A DNA stretch of 28,761 bases, from NCBI GenBank assembly GCA_013054445.1, contig JAAMPI010000663.1:1-28761 (forward strand), written 5' to 3'. Source of the DNA: Cudoniella acicularis (taxonomy: Eukaryota > Ascomycota > Leotiomycetes > Helotiales > Helotiaceae). Below the pieces are notes generated by a model, which saw only the letters and a list, made by a program, of their open reading frames with translations, searched no databases and was not told where the DNA came from. Below, in pieces: positions 28,053 through 28,761 of this stretch. The translations under genes were made by a program, and so were the position numbers. The number at the start of each line of letters is the position of its first letter. Within the stretch, counting starts at the first letter, position 1.

Positions 28053-28114
28053 AGATAAGATAGCTTATCTATCTCGTCTATTCTCTAGACAGGATAGCCT
28101 GTCTATCTCGTCTA
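28053..28114. repeat. Tandem pair of palindromic units, period 34 bp
   Basis: Unit 1 is AGATAAG-ATAG-CTTATCT at 28053-28070 and unit 2 is AGACAGG-ATAG-CCTGTCT at 28087-28104. Both have perfect 7-bp stems and both are followed by ATCTCGTCTA. The four differences between stems are C-to-T or G-to-A and occur as complementary pairs, so the palindrome survives mutation. It lies near the presumed promoter end of the minus-strand element. Confidence 0.7.
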
Positions 28115-28119
28115 CCCTA

Positions 28120-28761
28120 CTTATGTTATATAACTTATCACGTAACACTTCGTGACTTAGGACCTTAGTTCTCTATATAATCGGTTAGGCAATACTATAT
28201 CGGATAGCCGAGCCTTAGGCCTATGCCTACACGTACTGATTTATAATATATTTCTAAAATAGATAAATTAAAAGAATAGATAAATAACTTTATTATAATG
28301 TTTTAAATAATAAATTCTAATTTTATAATATTTTAATTAATATTTCGCTTTCTTAAAAATCAAATATTATATAATTATGATTCGTAGTTGTTTTATACGA
28401 TAATTATTATTATTCGTAGTCGTACTCGAGGTCTCGCTTATATATACGGCCTGGTTATATATACGTAGATTTCCCTATAAAATCCTATTAAAGTTATAAG
28501 TTTTAAATATTTATAACTTCTTTAATAATTAAGATATTAATTTAATTTCTTTAATTATAAAAATAAAAATAACTAAAATTTAATTATATAATAAAAGAAT
28601 TAAAAGAATTTAATTAATATACTATTAAAGCTTAAATTAAAAATAAGTTAAATTTTATATATAAAATTAGATTTTNAGATACTTTAATTAAAAGAAAATA
28701 TAAAGATCTTATATATATAATATAATTAAGCTTAAAAAATATTATAAAAAGATTTTTATTA
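28120..28761. repeat. AT-rich tail of the window
   Basis: This tail holds a CACG...CGTG dyad near 28139-28154 and a short GC-richer stretch at 28195-28235. From 28240 to the end there is almost pure A/T with one N (28676). No gene, telomere repeat or RNA was recognised. Confidence 0.6.

Noticed and set aside
28240..28761. Mitochondrial or telomeric origin of the AT-rich right end
   Set aside because: There is no telomere repeat and no mitochondrial gene. The transition-biased differences between repeat copies point to nuclear RIP instead.
23269..28761. CRISPR-like or satellite array in the AT-rich region
   Set aside because: The repeats found are LTRs, two diverged element copies and one 34-bp pair; there is no regular repeat-spacer pattern.

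Overview
The window looks like nuclear DNA of a filamentous ascomycete (Pezizomycotina). Genes are split by short GT-AG introns of about 50-117 bp with CTAAC/CTAAT-like branch sites. Gene families are typical of moulds: a Baeyer-Villiger monooxygenase, a penicillin-acyltransferase-like C45 protein, a NACHT/STAND protein, a HET-domain relic and a P450. The right end is AT-rich repeat wreckage whose mutations are almost all C-to-T or G-to-A, the mark of repeat-induced point mutation (RIP). I cannot name the species; Leotiomycetes would be a guess.

Layout. 1-883: no confident gene. 884-2862 (+): five-exon Baeyer-Villiger monooxygenase, 573 aa, with one GC-AG intron. 3253-4110 (-): intronless metallo-beta-lactamase-fold lactonase-like enzyme, convergent with the monooxygenase. 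4544-4819 (-): HET-domain fragment beside a small AT-rich block. 5126-6274 (-): three-exon C45/AAT-like acyltransferase. 7751-9946 (-): intronless Ser/Arg-rich disordered protein. 9947-14027: about 4 kb without a supportable gene. 14028-18547 (-): seven-exon NACHT (NLR-like) protein, 1381 aa. 18681-about 20900 (-): glycosylated multi-pass membrane protein whose frame is broken at least twice. 21464-23268 (+): four-exon cytochrome P450, 543 aa. 23269-28761: RIP-degraded repeats. These contain a small LTR element (23888-25467) with 164-bp LTRs and a CTAG target duplication, a retroelement gag relic on the minus strand whose CCHC knuckle has become all tyrosine, two diverged direct copies of that relic, and a GC-richer island next to a cluster of Ns.

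How the genes may work together. The monooxygenase and lactonase could form a ketone-to-ester/lactone-to-hydroxyacid route. The C45 hydrolase/acyltransferase and P450 would suit secondary or xenobiotic metabolism, but nothing in the window proves a gene cluster. The NACHT protein and HET relic belong to the fungal non-self-recognition repertoire. Exon coordinates come from hand splicing; every joined CDS given as intact divides evenly into codons and keeps its family motifs in frame.
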